Shown one piece after another: positions 47,311 to 59,159 of a stretch of 64,000 nt of DNA; positions within the stretch are counted from its first letter, which is position 1; each line of letters begins with the position of its first letter. Location of the stretch: positions 1 to 64,000 of the forward strand of contig JAMKCH010002866.1 in the NCBI GenBank assembly GCA_023653785.1, given 5' to 3'. Below the pieces are notes generated by a model. It had not been told where the DNA came from, did not search any database, and worked only from the letters and a program-made list of their open reading frames with translations. Source of the stretch: Ophioderma brevispina. Its lineage: Eukaryota > Echinodermata > Ophiuroidea > Amphilepidida > Ophiodermatidae. A program made the position numbers and the translations under genes.

Positions 47311-48367
47311 ATGGAAACATCGCAGACCGTCAATAACTCTTTCTTCACGGGCAGTGACAAGTTCGCAGACTATTCTGATTTTCTACTTACCTGTTTGACA
47401 GAAGTATTGTGCACGAGGCGATTACGTCTGCGTTGGGCCCCCTATTTGCATAGTTGTCTGTTTGGATTCAATCGGTAACGTATCATTATTAACAATAATT
47501 TTTTAAAAGATAAGAGTCCCTGAGGAATGCACCTAATATTCTAATCTGTAATCTTGCTTGGCCGACTGATGTAACATTGTATAATTGGACCATTGCGGAT
47601 CGAACACGAAATCCATCCGTGCTGGCTGAAAGGACAATTTTGCGTGTTCGGTTAAAAATGACGCGCGCCGTTTGTTTGTCAGTGCGGCATGCGTTGTAAT
47701 TCTCTAGTCGCGCATTAAGTCGTGAACGTTATTCGCCATTTTAAGGGTATCCATCTAGATGTTTACGACAGTTAAATAACGTAAGCTTGGACTCTGATCA
47801 CATGGGTATTTGGCATCTTATTTGCAGCGCCGATTTTGTCTTCAAAGTTTTCCAACATATCAATGTAATGGTACTATTTGTAGTATGCTGATCAACGGTG
47901 CAGATCGACAGATATATGAAATAGTGTCCGGTTGTTTATGCTTTATATAATCCCGGTTATTATCATTACGGTTCATTACACGGTCAGTCCAAACACTCAT
48001 ACAAAGTACAAACACTTTCAGACAACAACTTCATTTTTTAAACGTGCCCAAGCGCGAAAAAGACTCGCTTGCATGGCTGTCACTTTATCTGTGTTTTTCT
48101 GTCTTTGTGGTTGCCCAGTTATATATACACATTATGTACCACTTTAATGACGACCGATCAATTTAAAGGTCATGCCACATCCATTTCGACATTTCCATTC
48201 TCACATGTCGCTAGCCATTCCCGCTTTAAAACTCCGTATCTGTGTTTGTTTTGAGTTCTGCATCGCAAACGACTTAAAAGATGTTTGGATGCCCAGGAGT
48301 GACGAAAAAGATATCGAGTATTCGTAACAAAGGAACTACTTCTATTTCGCCGCCTACCGCTTTGTAA
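47311..48367 (+). pseudogene. Class A (rhodopsin-like) peptide-type GPCR, copy A, frameshifted
   Basis: An intronless stretch of about 1.06 kb encodes a whole seven-helix receptor if the frame is allowed to shift. From METSQTVNNSFF (two possible N-glycosylation asparagines) it passes TM1 (FGFxxN-V), the TM2 segment APNI-LICNLA, ECL1 with a conserved CW, TM3 ending SRERY (the DRY-type motif), TM4 with FAAPILS (best seen in copy B), TM5 YIIPVIIITVHY, and the short loop and TM6 KRAQARKRLACMAVTLSVFF through CGCPVIY. TM7 ends near TPYLCLF in place of NPxxY, then a basic tail follows to a stop at 48365. The RKRLA-FxxCxxP and tail patterns resemble the bombesin/endothelin/CCHamide receptor group. 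Several single-base frameshifts break it. These may be sequence errors, because copy B is broken at other places. Confidence 0.7.
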
Positions 48368-48889
48368 ACAACAATCCACTAAATGACTAAATCGGATTTG
48401 AAACAACCAATATGAAACAACGTTGATAGCAAAACAAAATTAGCAGTCCTACATCTTTTAGGAGGCTTTTTATTACAAGTGATCGAAACTTTTTAGTCCT
48501 GTTAGTATAGAGTCCATTTTGTCAAACAAGTAAAAATGCAGTTCCCGTAATTCTAATTGAAAAAAATGAATCGTTTTTTTGTTTCCAGTAGTTAGGGTTA
48601 TTTAATCTCATCCTCGAGATTCCCGTCATTTCTCTGATGAAATGTCTGTTCTTGTGATAATGGAATTGGCGATGCATCTAACAAGAGCTTTAAGCCCTCC
48701 TGAGTGTGTCACTTCTTTGGTAATCCGTCTTGCCAGTTTAATCAGATTATTTTCAAGGACTGTACAAAACTTGTAGATTCAATGCCCGCAGCGAAGAAAA
48801 TCATGACATAAAACAGGACCCACGGCGCGGTTCAATGCAGTAGCAGACACACTTGTACAAGCGCTTGTTATGTTTCTCCTCTGTTTGGT

Positions 48890-49200
48890 AGGGGCACCAT
48901 TCACGTGCTCAACCACGCACGCTGCCGCTGAAACTGTCCATTTCTCCTACGGAAAATGATTTCGGTTCTTTCCAATGAATGGAACAATGTAATCATTATC
49001 ATTTGGAGGTATTGATCTCCATTGAAGTTGGCCTTTGAAAAAGACTGATCCAATGATTTTCCTGTCCCAGTAAGACCTATCCAGACAGTGACTAATCTCC
49101 GTTGATAGTCCAAAGCATACGCTAGTACATTGTGAGTTCCTATAGGTGTTAAATCAAAACACCTTCGTATCCAGATCAGATCTTCCAGGAAGCGGGAGGA
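48890..49200 (-). pseudogene. DDE transposase relic (mariner/IS630-like), copy A
   Basis: The minus-strand frame 49113-48901 contains VTVWIGLTGTGK and FNGDQYLQMI. With one base dropped, the middle reads GKIIGSVFFKG. The pattern VTVW-GL-G-G-IIGP-FF...NG--YL-M is the central DDE block of mariner-type transposases. Flanking sequence in both directions is too decayed to follow, the catalytic residues cannot be assigned, and no terminal repeats were linked to it. Unit B carries the same block at about 55740-55880. It lies 0.5 kb downstream of the GPCR, on the opposite strand. Confidence 0.5.
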
Positions 49201-49589
49201 CGATTTTCGCGCTACTGGCAGAAACTCAGTCGAGTGATTTCAATTCGATACAGTTATAGGTCAAACGTGGTATTCTGTTTAAAATGGCAGATGAACTGTT
49301 CACACATTTTTGTAAACAGCACTCCGTGAAACGTACTTACGTTTGGCCTGTAATGCCGAATCTCCGAAGCACTTCTGCTACACACCGAATGTGATGGTAC
49401 GATGGACAGGCGACCGGCCTTTGCCGCGGTGTTAACTGTGCTGTATCCAATGTCCACTTTGTGAAGCAAAATGCATCTTTTTGTAGTGTGAATACTTTTG
49501 CGCAGATTGGAACCCTAATGCGCGCTGTTTGAAAGTCTCATTTATTATAACAAACCATTAAGTGAAGGCCAAAATACAAACTAATCATT

Positions 49590-50345
49590 TCTTGCAGATC
49601 ACTAAAACTAAGCACACCCCTTGATTTTTGGTAGTTTTTATGATAATACACCATAATTCAGAGGTGTGCTCATTATTTGTTGCGTCACCTCGAAATCCAA
49701 GATGGGCGGCCAAAATGGCCGCCGTTTGGCTAACGACAGTAATTTGAGGGTACTGTCCGCGTGGGAGCCTCAATCACTTGTTTTTGGGTGTCATATTGAA
49801 GATCATTGAATTATCTACATGATCATATCCACTTTTGTGGGTTTCGTTGTTATCTACACACCGTTTTTGGTGCCAAAAAGGCATATTTTTGCCATTTTTT
49901 TCAAAAAAATGATGCGGACTGAATACTTTCTCCCCCATATATCAAAATTGTTCTTCATAATTGGGATCAAGACTTCTCAGAATTTGCCCCTCATAATAAT
50001 AGGCATTTGTGTGAAAGCACAGGATCATGCCCACTTTAACTTAAAGTTAGAGTGTCTAGAATGAATGGGGTCTTATCCAAAAAAAGCCATTTTTTTTGCA
50101 CATTCTCTAAACACCGAACAAATGTGTGTGGCAATACCATATAAATCTATCTGACAGTTTTTTGATCACCTACCTATAATAAATGTTTTGTGATTTCATG
50201 TTGCTGCAATGGCCTTGCTGATGCTTTTTTTTGCGGTAACCTTTAAATCCAAATGGCGGGCCAGAAATGGCCGCTACTTTGACAAAACAATGTTTTTAAG
50301 GATCACAGGTTGAAGAAAGCATCCAATCAGCATGTGATTAGTGTC
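49590..50345 (+). repeat. Interspersed repeat R, copy in unit A
   Basis: Ordered blocks: TGGTAGTTTTTATGATAATA, AAATCCAAGATGGGCGGCCA and AAAATGGCCGCC, TTTCGTTGTTATCTACACA, GCCAAAAAGGCATATTTTTG, TCTTCATAATTGG, TGCAATGGCCTTGCTGAT and AACAATGTTTTTAAGGAT. The same order occurs in unit B at 56375-57160 and inverted at 59160-59950. Non-coding. It shares the GGCCGCC feature with the repeats at 11860 and 21290, but the rest is different. Confidence 0.75.
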
Positions 50346-51574
50346 ATTTAAAGCAATTACAATTTTAAATACCATGCTGGTGGGGTTTAAGGTGGTTTTG
50401 CAGCACAAAAAAATGTGGTTTGACATTTTTACAAAAAGAGACAAGAAAGAGAGACATTTTTTTCTACATCAAATTGAAAATTCTTAGTCATGAGTACTTA
50501 TTACTTTGTAGACTTTTTTGTCCCTATTGAAATATGCACACTGTGAAAAGGCCAGCTTTTACAACATATTCTATTAAAAAGTTATAGTGCCCAAAGTACA
50601 ATTGGTACAATCACAAAACCACATTTTAGCACATCGTATATAAAGTAAGGTAAATGATCAATCCCTGTAATCATACTGGACAATGTACTAAGCTCATAAA
50701 ATTTTAAGAGTTTTACGATCTAGAAGTACATAATGCAGCCAAAAAGGGCACCCACGGATCCCAAAAACTACTGTTGGCACTTTAAAAACTTTTACTTTTT
50801 ACATAGCTCTTTTAGAAATTCTACTTAAACAATGCTTGTAGCATGATCAACTGCTACAAGTTGCCCATTTTCAATATGCAATATGCCAAAAAGTGTGATA
50901 ACTATATTTTGAAGTGTACTACACGATTGGCCCATACTTTGGAAATAAATACATGATGAAAGCAATTCATTTTGTCCTTTATCTCTGTTCTATATTGTTC
51001 TTTCCAAGTATATGCGAAGAAACTACTAAGTAATACTTAGTATAGAAATCATCTGTGTCTGACTCTTAATCTGTGAAAGTTTCTTGATATTTGAATAATC
51101 TGATGCGTTCTCAGATCAAATAGCTCATTGATACGACTGTTCTTGCACTCCTTTGGACAAGTGCAAATCCCCTGTACACTTCAGATGCTGACACCATGTT
51201 CAAACGCTAAAAAAAAACGCCAATGTTTTAAGGTGTCCAATGTGTTCTCAGCGATCTGAAAAAAATCTACTTTTTTTATTTTTACTCTGAGCAGAAAAAA
51301 AATGAAATAGATATTTTGATTAAATCATTAATTAGTTTTCTTAATATTTTCAGATATTTTAAGGAACTGGGAGTATTTCTCACAGAAAACGAACAGAACA
51401 CTAGTGTTAAGAAGTGTCAGGTGTTCAAAAAGTGTTACCCCTATTTAGGCGTCTGAAAAATTACGTGCTCCCTGCATCAGCACAGTGTGCAGGGTGGGTG
51501 ATAAGACCCGATCACAATATAATTAAAAACGAGAGTTCCAGGCTAGAAACAGTCGAAAAAGCTTCTCCACACTA
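50346..51574. other. No gene recognised (3' part of unit A)
   Basis: AT-rich non-coding DNA shared with unit B (57161-58418). No motif recognised. Confidence 0.45.
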
Positions 51575-54027
51575 ATGAAAACAGTCATTATTTGTTTTAT
51601 AATAACATCACTAGCGCCTTGTCATTCTAGTATTAAAAAAGCCTCGACAGCTGTGACTAACGCTACTGCTAAGCCTACCTGGCTGTGCCGCTGTCAAGTA
51701 AGTGCAGCTACGGACCCAGGGTACTATCACTTGACCATGGCTATCCTAAATGTTGATTTTAATTTACCTTCTACTATAATAGTCACTACTGCATTAACTT
51801 GGTCTGAAGAAAACCTCCATGGCCGGGACTTCCCACGAGATTCCTGCTGAAACAAACTTTGCCGCAGAAACAACAATCGGTGCTCCATTGTTCAGTCACT
51901 CAAAGACCGCATTTCCGAGGCTCTCTGCCTGCACGCATCAACGCTGATCATAAACAATCCGTAGTCCGCGGCAATTTCCGTATAGGTTCGTGCATTAGGT
52001 GACGCGCGTTTGTGAAAAACGCACGATGCAATGCATAGAACGAAACGTATGGAACAAACTTTGCACCCAAATGGACAAAAATGCCAGTTGTGTACGTAGC
52101 AGCAATAATATCATTATTTTAATGACATGTTCCTCGAGAATCCTCCCAATCATGCAAGATCTATTTAGTGGTTGTTATATCATTGTCTTATATCTTTTCC
52201 TATGTAGTTTCGCTTTATAGAAGAGAATAGATACTGCATATTTGGATGGAAAATTGATATATCGTGAGCTGTAAATTACAAGGAGTTTGCATTTACATCT
52301 TCCTCGATCAGTGACGTAACACAGTCACGTATTTTCTTTTCTTGCGCGCATCTAAGTGCCGACTTTAATCGTGCGAGTGTGTACGCTAGTGCTTTCACTT
52401 CATTCTTCCTTCACAAACCGCTTGCCATTTATGCTGTGGCCGCTGAATACGCACTGACGTCACTGACTCGATCAAGATAATGCGTATACACATTTTCAGA
52501 TGTGTTTTGGACGTTTTTAAGTTAAAAACGGTATTTTAACTAGCAACTAGGTATTTCATAATATTAATAGTACTCAGGCTCACGATATTACTATTTTGTG
52601 GTCTTCAACCAATTAATATGACACAACAATCTCTGTGTATATACATGGTTTAAATCTAGTCTGATATTCCTATACACAAATTTGTTCCAAATTACAATGT
52701 GCCTATTTTACAACTACTCTGTATTTAATTTGGATATGGACAGTCTGGCGCATCGAAAAGATGCAAAATAATCAATTTGACAACGTTTTGAAAATCTTAT
52801 GTACATGACTAGGGGATTTTTTTTACGTAAAATTGATGGACTACCGTTAACCCACTTTTTTTTAAGACATTGCTGAAAAATATGGAATTCGTTTGCCTGA
52901 ACATTTAGAGATCTTTTTATTATTGACTTGTCTACAACATAAACAGGTTACTGTGTGGGACGAACCCAATTTTTCCTATTAGATGAGTTTCATATGTACC
53001 TGACTGTAACATAACACAATTACATTTATTACACCTCTTATGGCATACAACCGCTATTAAAAAGCCACTCGCCCTCTGTAGCAATCACTATATATAATCA
53101 ATTTTCGCATCATTAACGTGACATCCACGTATTGAATGATGTCGTTTTGAAAACCCTGTGATTTAACTTCCGCGTTGATGTGCAGTATTTACTCATTCTC
53201 TTCCCCCAACGGAGTCATGTTCAAATCAAGTATGACGTTAATCGTTTAGTACGTCGAATCACACCGGTTTTTGCTTTCAGTACTTGTTCAAGAATTCGAA
53301 CAACATAGTAGAAGAACAGAGGGATGTGCTATTTTTGGACACTAATATTTGTCTCTGTTGAACATTGGATCGAAATATATTGTTTTCAATCCACTTCGAA
53401 TGTTTCTAACCTATAAACTCATTGTTAAGTTAAAGTGAAAGCATCTTCTGGCGTCGTGTTTGATTTTGAACAAAACAGCACATTAAGAACCCTTATATTT
53501 GTAATTCATGATTGATAGACGAAATCTGCCGACATCTATCATAACCAATTTTCTGGTCAAAGTAACGGGATTATTGCTTCGTGTCAAGAGGTTTAGAATA
53601 CAATGACGAACTATTTGACGAGTTCATTCTTGAGGTTATCAGACTAAACCACTAATATAACGGGTTCCTCCTTGGCAAGAAGACAAACCGTGGAGTTGTT
53701 ATACGAATATATCTCTTCTGTATGCTCGTTTTAATGATATGTTGGTTTAAAACGACGACAACCAACAAACTGTGGCATTTTTAAAACTTTCATTTATAAA
53801 CAAGCATGCAAGGCTAAGCGTTTTTCAACCCACTTAACTGCATGGATAACTTTATGACCCGGTTAATGAGACCAATGGTAACCTGCAGGACACAGACTAA
53901 CACTAGAAATAGATAAAGTCACATTTTACACATCCTTCACCTAAATGACTTCCTCACTGAAGACGATGAATACCCTATTATTTTACCGATATCGTAAACA
54001 ACTTCTTTTCTATGATCTTTAGCCGAC

Positions 54028-55130
54028 ATGGAACAATCGCAGAACCGTCAATCACTCTTTCTTCCCGGGCAGTGACAATTCGCAGACTATTCTGATTTCT
54101 ACATGTACCTGTTGACAGAAGTATTGGTACGTAGCACGAGGCGATTACGACGCTTCCTTCATGCGTAAATTGTCTATTTGCATTATTTGTCCTTTTCGGA
54201 TTCATCGGTAACGTAGCATTAATTAACAATAATTTTAAAAGAATAAGAAGTCTGAGGAACTCACCTAATATTGCTTAATCTGTAATCTTCTTTGGCCGAC
54301 TTGATTACATTGTAGTAGTGGACCATGCGGATCGACACGAACCCATTAATCGTGCTGGCTGAAACAGTTTGCGTGTGCGGTTCAAAATTCAGCGCCCTTT
54401 GTTTTTGCATTGTCATGCGGTATTCTCTAGTCGCTCTAAGAGTCGTGAACGTTATTCGGCAATTGTTAAGGGTATCCATTCTAGGAATGTTTAGACCATT
54501 TAAAATAATCATAAGCTTACTCTGATCACCTGGGTATTTGTCAATCTTAGGTGCAGCGCCGATTTTGTCTTCAAAGTTTTCCAACATATCATTATGGTAC
54601 TATTTGAGTTATGCTGATCCGTTGGCAGATCGGACCGATTATGCAATATGTCGTTGTTTATGCTTTAATATAATCCAATCCCGGTATTATCATTACGTCA
54701 TTCCCACGGTCAATAGGCCAAAACACTCATACAAGTTACAACAACTTTCAGACAAAAACCACTTCATTTTTTTTAAAACGTCCAAAGCTGCGTAAAAGAC
54801 CCTTCGCTTCAGGCTGTCACTTTAAAAATATCCTGTGTTTTTTTTCTGTCTTTTGTGTTGCCCATTTACCTCTCCAAACAATGATTTACCACTTTATGAC
54901 GACCGATCACTTGAAGGTCATGCCATCATTCAATTTCGACATTTCCATTACTACTACATGTCGCTAGCCAATTCCCGTTTAATAACAAACCCGTATCTGG
55001 TGTTGTTTTGAGTTCTTCGCATCGCAAACGACTTAAAAGATGTGTGGGATGCCCAGGAGGACGAAAAAGGATCGAGTATTCCGTAACATAGACTACTTCT
55101 ATTCCTCGACCGCTCTACAAGTCTTGGTAA
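54028..55130 (+). pseudogene. Class A peptide-type GPCR, copy B, frameshifted
   Basis: Duplicate of the receptor at 47311, starting at the matching ATG (54028). Here TM4 and the second extracellular loop read well (GAAPILSSKFSNISLWYYL). The TM1 end reads FIGNVALI after a frame change, followed by RSLRN and the TM2 LADLI/LADLM block. TM3 ends SLVAL plus SRERYSAIV across a one-base slip, and TM7 reads TNPYL, a better NPxxY-like match than copy A. Frame breaks are more frequent than in copy A and mostly at different positions. That fits random sequence error better than shared inherited decay, although a pseudogene pair is not excluded. Confidence 0.65.
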
Positions 55131-55734
55131 CACCAATCCACTAATGACTAATCGGATTGAAAACAACAAAATATGAACCACGTTGATAGCAACAAAATTA
55201 AGCATCCTACCTCTTTTAGGAGACTTTTATATTACATAAGTGATCGAAACATTTTTAGTCTGTTAAGTAATAGAGTCCATTTTTGTCAACCAAGTAAAAT
55301 GCAGTTGCCGAAGCTATTGAAAAATGCTGATCGTTTTTTTTCAGTAGTGTAGGTTATTTAATCTCAGTCCTCGAGAGGTCCGTCATTTCCTGGATGAAAA
55401 AGTCTGGTCTGTTATAATGGGAATTTGGCGAGCATCTAACCAGAGCTTTAGCCCATCCTGGAGTGGTGCACCTTTCTTTGGTATCCGTCTTGCCAGTTTA
55501 TCAGATTATTTAAAAAGATACAAAACTTTTGATTTCAATGTCCCCCACGATGAAAAATCATGAGACATAAAATCTGACACAATGGCGGTCGGTTCAATCA
55601 ATGCAGTAGCAAGAGCAACGTCTTGTACAAGACGTCTATGGTTATAGTTTCCTCCTGTTTTAGGGGCAAAAACCATTCACGTGCCCCCTCACCACTCCAC
55701 GCTGCCGCTGAAACTGTCCATTTCTCTCCCTACG

Positions 55735-56008
55735 AAATGGATCGGTTCTGTTCAGTGAATGGAACAATGTAATCATTAATCATTTGGAGGTATTGATCTC
55801 CTATTGAAGTTTGCCTTTGAAAAAGACTGATCCAATGATTGTTCCTGTCCCCATAAGACCATCCAGACGGACTAATCGTGCCGTTGAATCCAAAGCACAC
55901 GCTAGTACAAATTGTGAGTATTCCTAGAGGTGTTAAATCAAAACAAGCTTCGTATCCAATGATAAGATCTTCGGAAGCAGGAGGACGATTTTTCGAGCAC
56001 TTGGCCAA
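55735..56008 (-). pseudogene. DDE transposase relic, copy B
   Basis: Counterpart of 48890-49200. The minus-strand frame carries GDQYLQMINDYIVPF near 55790-55745, and upstream, in a changed frame, NNHWISLFQRQ in place of GKIIGSVFFKG. Only the same central block is visible. The copy adds nothing that would show function. Confidence 0.45.
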
Positions 56009-56374
56009 ATCAAGTCGATGCTGATTTCAATTCGATACAGTTATAGGTCTAAACGTGGTATTCTGTTGAAAATGGCAGATGAAATTCACACATTTTTGTA
56101 AACAGTCACCTCGTGAAACGGACTTAACGGTTTGGACGTTAATGGCCGGAATCTCCGAAGCCTTCTGTCTGCTAACACCGATGTGATGTACGATGGCAGG
56201 CTACAGCCTTTGGCCGCGTGTTAACACTGTGCTGTATCCAATTCCACTTGTGTGAAGTAAAAATGCATCTTTTGTGTGTGAGACTTTTGCGCCGATTGGG
56301 AACCCTCCGCCACTGTTTGAAATTCTCATTTATTCATAACAGAACCAGTAAGTGAAGGCCAAAATAAAAATAAG

Positions 56375-57160
56375 CATTTACTGCCCGAATCACTACACTA
56401 GCACACATTGAATTTTTGGTAGTTTTTATGACTAATACACAATAATTCAAGGTTGTGCTATTAAATTTTTGTTTGGCGGTCACCCTCGAAATCCAGATGG
56501 CGGCCAAATGGCTCCCGTTTTGGCTAACTCCAGTATTTTGAGGTATTCCTACGGAGCCTTCAAATTACACCTTGTTCTTGGTGTCATATTGAAGCTAATT
56601 AAATTATCTCATGATCCTATCCACTTTGGTGGGTTTCGTTGTTATCTACACAGACCGGTTTGGGGCCAAAAAGGCAATTTTTTGCCATGTTTTTTCAAAA
56701 ATGATGCGGACTGAAATACTTTCTCCCCCATATATCAAAAAATTGTTCTTCATAATTGGATCAGGACTTCTCAGGACTTGCCCGCATATAATATGCATTT
56801 TGGTGGTGAAAGCACTGATCATAGCCCTTTAAACTTTAAAAGGTTTAGTGTCTGGATTAATGGTGTTGGTCTTAATCACAAAAAACGCCATTTTTTTTGC
56901 AAAAAAAGTTTCTCTAACACTGACAAATGTTTTGTCAATACCAATAAAAAATGCCTATATGAAAGTTTTTGATCACCCTAACTAAATTAATGTTTGATTT
57001 CATTCAGTTGCTGCAATGGGCCTTGCTGATAGATTTTTTTATGCGGTAACCTCTACTCCAAGATTGCGGGGCCAAATGGCCGCTACTTTGGGACAAAACA
57101 ATGTTTTTAAGGATAACAGGTTTAAGAAAGCCTCCATCAGCATGTGATTGGTGTCATTTT
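56375..57160 (+). repeat. Interspersed repeat R, copy in unit B
   Basis: Same blocks as 49590-50345. Where A and B can both be compared with the inverted copy at 59160, A and B share its base differences (for example CGGACTGA and CTTTCTCCCCCATATATC against CAACTGA and CGTTCACACCCATATATT) but differ from each other mainly by indels. Confidence 0.75.
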
Positions 57161-59159
57161 ACAAAGGCAAATACATTTTTTCCTACCTACCCTGCTTGAT
57201 GGGGTTTTCATTAAGGGGTATATCAGCAAAAATGTGAGTGTTGACATTTTTCCAAAGTAGATCAAGACATATAGTACCTTTTTTCTACATCATAAAATTC
57301 CTTTATTCATGAGTACGTTAGTATTTTGTATGACTTTTTTTGTCCCTATGAAATATGCACACTGTGAAAAGGCCATCTTTACAACATATTCTATTAAAAA
57401 AGTTATAGTCCCAAAGTAAAATGTGTGACAATCACAAACACAGTTTTTAGCACATCTATCATACTGTAAGCTTAAATAGCAAGTACTGTACTCATTACTG
57501 GACAATGTACTCATGCGCATATAAATTTTATTAAGATTTTTTACTGATCTAGAAGTACAGAATAATAGCATCCCATCCAAAGGGCACCCAGGATCCACAA
57601 TTGACTACTGTTTGCACTTTAAAAAACTTTTACTTTTTACATAGCTCTTTAGAAATTCTACTAACACTGCTTGGATCATGCTCACACTGGCTACAAGTTG
57701 CTCATTTTCAATAGGCAATTTCCAAAAAGTGTGATAACTTATTTTGAAGTTTACTTACTACAATAATTGCCCATACGTTGGCAATACATACATGTGATTA
57801 AAGCAATTCATTTTGTCCTTTATCTCTGTTCTATATTGTTTCTTCCAAGTATATGCGAAGAAAACTACAAGTAATACTTAGTATAGATATCATCTGTGTC
57901 TGACCTTTAATCTGTGAAAGTTTCTTCTTATTATTTGAATACTGACTCTGCTCAGGATAAATAGCTGCATTGATAGACGGATCTTTTTGCACGCCTTGGA
58001 CAAGTGCAAATCCCTGGTACACTTTTCAGATGCCTGACAACCAGTTTCAAACGTACAAAACGGGGCCATGTTCTAAGGTGTCAATGTGTGCTCAAGCGAC
58101 TCTGACAAAAATCTACTTAATTTTTATTTTTACTCTGAGGCGCAAAAAATGAAATATATATTTTGATTAAATCATATATTATTTTTCTTAATATTTTTAT
58201 TTAGACTCGGGGAGTATTTATCCGACAACGTACCAAACACTAGTGTTTAGTAATTGTCGGTGTTTTCAAAAAGTTTATAATTTTTAGGCGTTCTGAAAAA
58301 TTTAGTGCTCCATGAATCAGCAACATGGCATTGTGTGTGTATTACATACCCTAATACAATAGTCAATAAAAACAGATCCAGGATGAACAGTCAAAACGCT
58401 GTTCTGTCTCCACATAAGTTCTATAGAGCCCCCAACAACAAGTTCATAAGTACTAGAAGGTCCTAAGAGATGAAAGTCCCGAGAATCCTTAGCAAATTTT
58501 CTTAAAGGCTGACATCAGATATTTTGAAATATAATTTTTTGGTCTATTAATTTGAAAATAGTCAAGTGGAAATAAACAGTCTCATTCAAAGTTGAGGCAT
58601 ATACGAATTTTTTATAAAAAGGTTGTGATTTTCTAGAATGAAGGACTTCAATCTGAACTTAGCCTATTTCAATAGGATAAGCTTATGTACTAATTCAAAA
58701 AAACGATGTTTGAAATTGATGACAACCTCCTGGATCTCTGAGACGCCTTTAATTTGAAATAGTGGAAGAACTCGATATGCGAGATTATAGATGGTCTGTG
58801 ACTTGTCCTTATTTTCAACATTGGGATCCCACTGCTAGGAATTTACATTTACCCATGTTTAACTGTAATTTGGGGAAAATTGCATGAACGAAGACTAATC
58901 CTGGTCCTTCTGCATGCCACTATGCTTCCTACTGGGTAAACCAGCCTGTGTTGTCGTAACTACCGGCCTTGATGGCAAAATTATTTTTCCGTAGTTTAAC
59001 TTGTAATATATTCAAGCTATAACGTAATTGCACAAATTAACTGCGGAAACTATCGCGTCCCGGCTACCGATGCCATGGTATTGACATCAGCTGCTCTTGG
59101 ACTGGTATGGATTTCAAGCAACATTACTTATTCTGACAGGAACTGCATCTTAGAACTGT
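57161..59159. other. No gene recognised
   Basis: The first part is the end of unit B (to 58418). The rest, 58419-59159, is unrecognised non-coding DNA. Confidence 0.45.

Larger units (their letters stand above)
44905..51575 (+). repeat. Large head-to-tail duplication, unit A (about 6.67 kb)
   Basis: Aligned by eye with 51576-58418 over its full length: CCTTGTCATTCTAGTATTAA (44952; 51613) near the start and TTGTCCTTTATCTCTGTTCT (50972; 57811) near the end mark the same order and orientation. The offset grows from about 6660 to 6840, so unit B has more inserted bases. Most visible differences are one- to three-base indels and homopolymer changes. Contents: GPCR, transposase relic, a GGCCGCC-type repeat and noncoding DNA. 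Confidence 0.85.
51576..58418 (+). repeat. Large head-to-tail duplication, unit B (about 6.84 kb)
   Basis: It follows unit A directly. The junction (about 51565-51600) joins CTTCTCCACAC of the unit end to AATGAAAACAGTCATTATTT, the right arm of the hairpin that starts unit A. Gene content and order equal those of unit A. There is frequent gain of one or two bases, for example AAGTGCAGCTACG for AAGTTGCTACG and GGAACAAACTTTGCACC for GGAACCAATTGCACC. Substitutions are much rarer than indels by eye, a pattern usual for uncorrected long reads. Confidence 0.85.

Noticed and set aside
51575..51850. 91-codon frame in unit B with a hydrophobic start and a phrase like those in Cys-loop receptors
   Set aside because: Unit A has no matching open frame, the resemblance is a few residues, and unit B is indel-rich.
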